In this document: positions 22,446 to 22,551 of the stretch, piece by piece | Numbering within the stretch: the stretch's first letter is position 1 | Layout: the number at the start of each line of letters is the position of its first letter | Assembly: GCA_964478425.1 (NCBI GenBank) | Contig: CAYZIB010000016.1 | Location: 1 to 22,551 of the forward strand | DNA length: 22,551 nt | Reading direction: 5' to 3' | DNA from: CAYZIB01 sp964478425 | Lineage (GTDB): Bacteria; Bacillota_I; Bacilli_A; Acholeplasmatales; WRBM01 | Position numbers and translations under genes: made by a program | The notes under the pieces: model-generated | The model's database searches: none | Told to the model about the DNA's origin: nothing | Seen by the model: the letters and a program-made list of their open reading frames with translations, nothing else

Positions 22446-22551
22446 TTATTTTTGTGATTGTTTAAGTAATTTTGCCATTTCAGCTGGTGTTTCCATCATA
22501 CCTCTTTTGAACCATTCTTCAATCCAACCGTAAAGTCCATGACAAAACCAA
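22446..22551 (-). CDS. TetR/AcrR-type regulator, C-terminal end (partial)
   Basis: Only the last 34 codons are in the window, and the gene continues beyond 22551. The visible end reads GLYGWIEEWFKRGMMETPAEMAKLL, which closely fits the last helices of TetR-family ligand-binding domains (GxxxxIxxWxxxGxxETPEEMAxLL). The DNA-binding domain lies outside, so target and ligand are unknown. By hand count about 34% of these bases are G or C, higher than neighbouring genes, though conserved Trp, Gly and Pro codons explain part of that. It is convergent with tRNA-Ser and no clear terminator follows. Confidence 0.65.
   Translation of the reverse strand, partial: WFCHGLYGWIEEWFKRGMMETPAEMAKLLKQSQK

Noticed and set aside
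1..22551. Mollicute genetic code with UGA as tryptophan
   Set aside because: UGA ends several genes at the expected place and tryptophans in conserved motifs are encoded by UGG.

Overview
The window is very AT-rich and uses the standard bacterial code: UGA ends several genes and tryptophan is always UGG. It has Bacillota-type Shine-Dalgarno sites, several UUG starts, and RNase M5. I read it as a low-GC Bacilli chromosome, possibly one of the uncultured gut lineages close to Mollicutes or Erysipelotrichia. That placement is an inference. Almost everything looks chromosomal. The last ~350 bp, after a tRNA, looks different.

Layout. (1) 123-2287, minus strand: a zinc-ribbon membrane protein and an SPFH/zinc-ribbon protein, resembling YdjG and YdjI of the Bacillus membrane-stress operon, with a promoter just upstream and a strong terminator. 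(2) 2319-3392, minus: an HI0933-type flavoprotein. (3) 3497-4780, plus: an ArsB/SLC13-type permease that converges on the next block. (4) 4772-13226, minus: ten genes with overlaps or gaps of at most 1 bp, apparently one operon: DUF362 ferredoxin-like protein, uracil-DNA glycosylase, DUF5662 protein, a short FNT channel, two PHP phosphoesterases, two DHH/DHHA1 (NrnA-like) phosphoesterases, a 5'-nucleotidase lipoprotein and RNase M5. (5) 13344-15456, plus: a phasin-like coiled-coil protein overlapping an ABC1/UbiB kinase-like membrane protein. A 20-bp perfect palindrome lies in the divergent region between blocks 4 and 5. (6) 15540-16904, plus: an M18 aminopeptidase with its own promoter and a bidirectional terminator. 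(7) 16936-20442, minus: a five-gene operon of unknown role: a polytopic membrane protein, a tail-anchored protein, a ten-repeat Sel1 protein, a TPR protein and a CopZ-like metal-binding protein. (8) 20525-21886, minus: a MATE transporter. (9) 22041-22131: tRNA-Ser(GCU) with a near-consensus promoter and a terminator, then a structured noncoding stretch and the 3' end of a TetR-type regulator.

How it fits together. Block 4 places five nucleotide or nucleic-acid phosphoesterases (TOPRIM, metallophosphatase, DHH x2, PHP) plus a second, HisJ-type PHP enzyme and Ung in one transcript. This suggests short-RNA, pAp or nucleotide turnover combined with DNA repair. Blocks 1, 5 and 7 look membrane- or scaffold-related. 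The items most worth following are the 48-nt identical tract shared by the diverged DHH paralogues, the Sel1/TPR/membrane cassette, the palindrome between the divergent genes, and the structured region after the tRNA. I see no CRISPR array, prophage, intact insertion sequence or rRNA.
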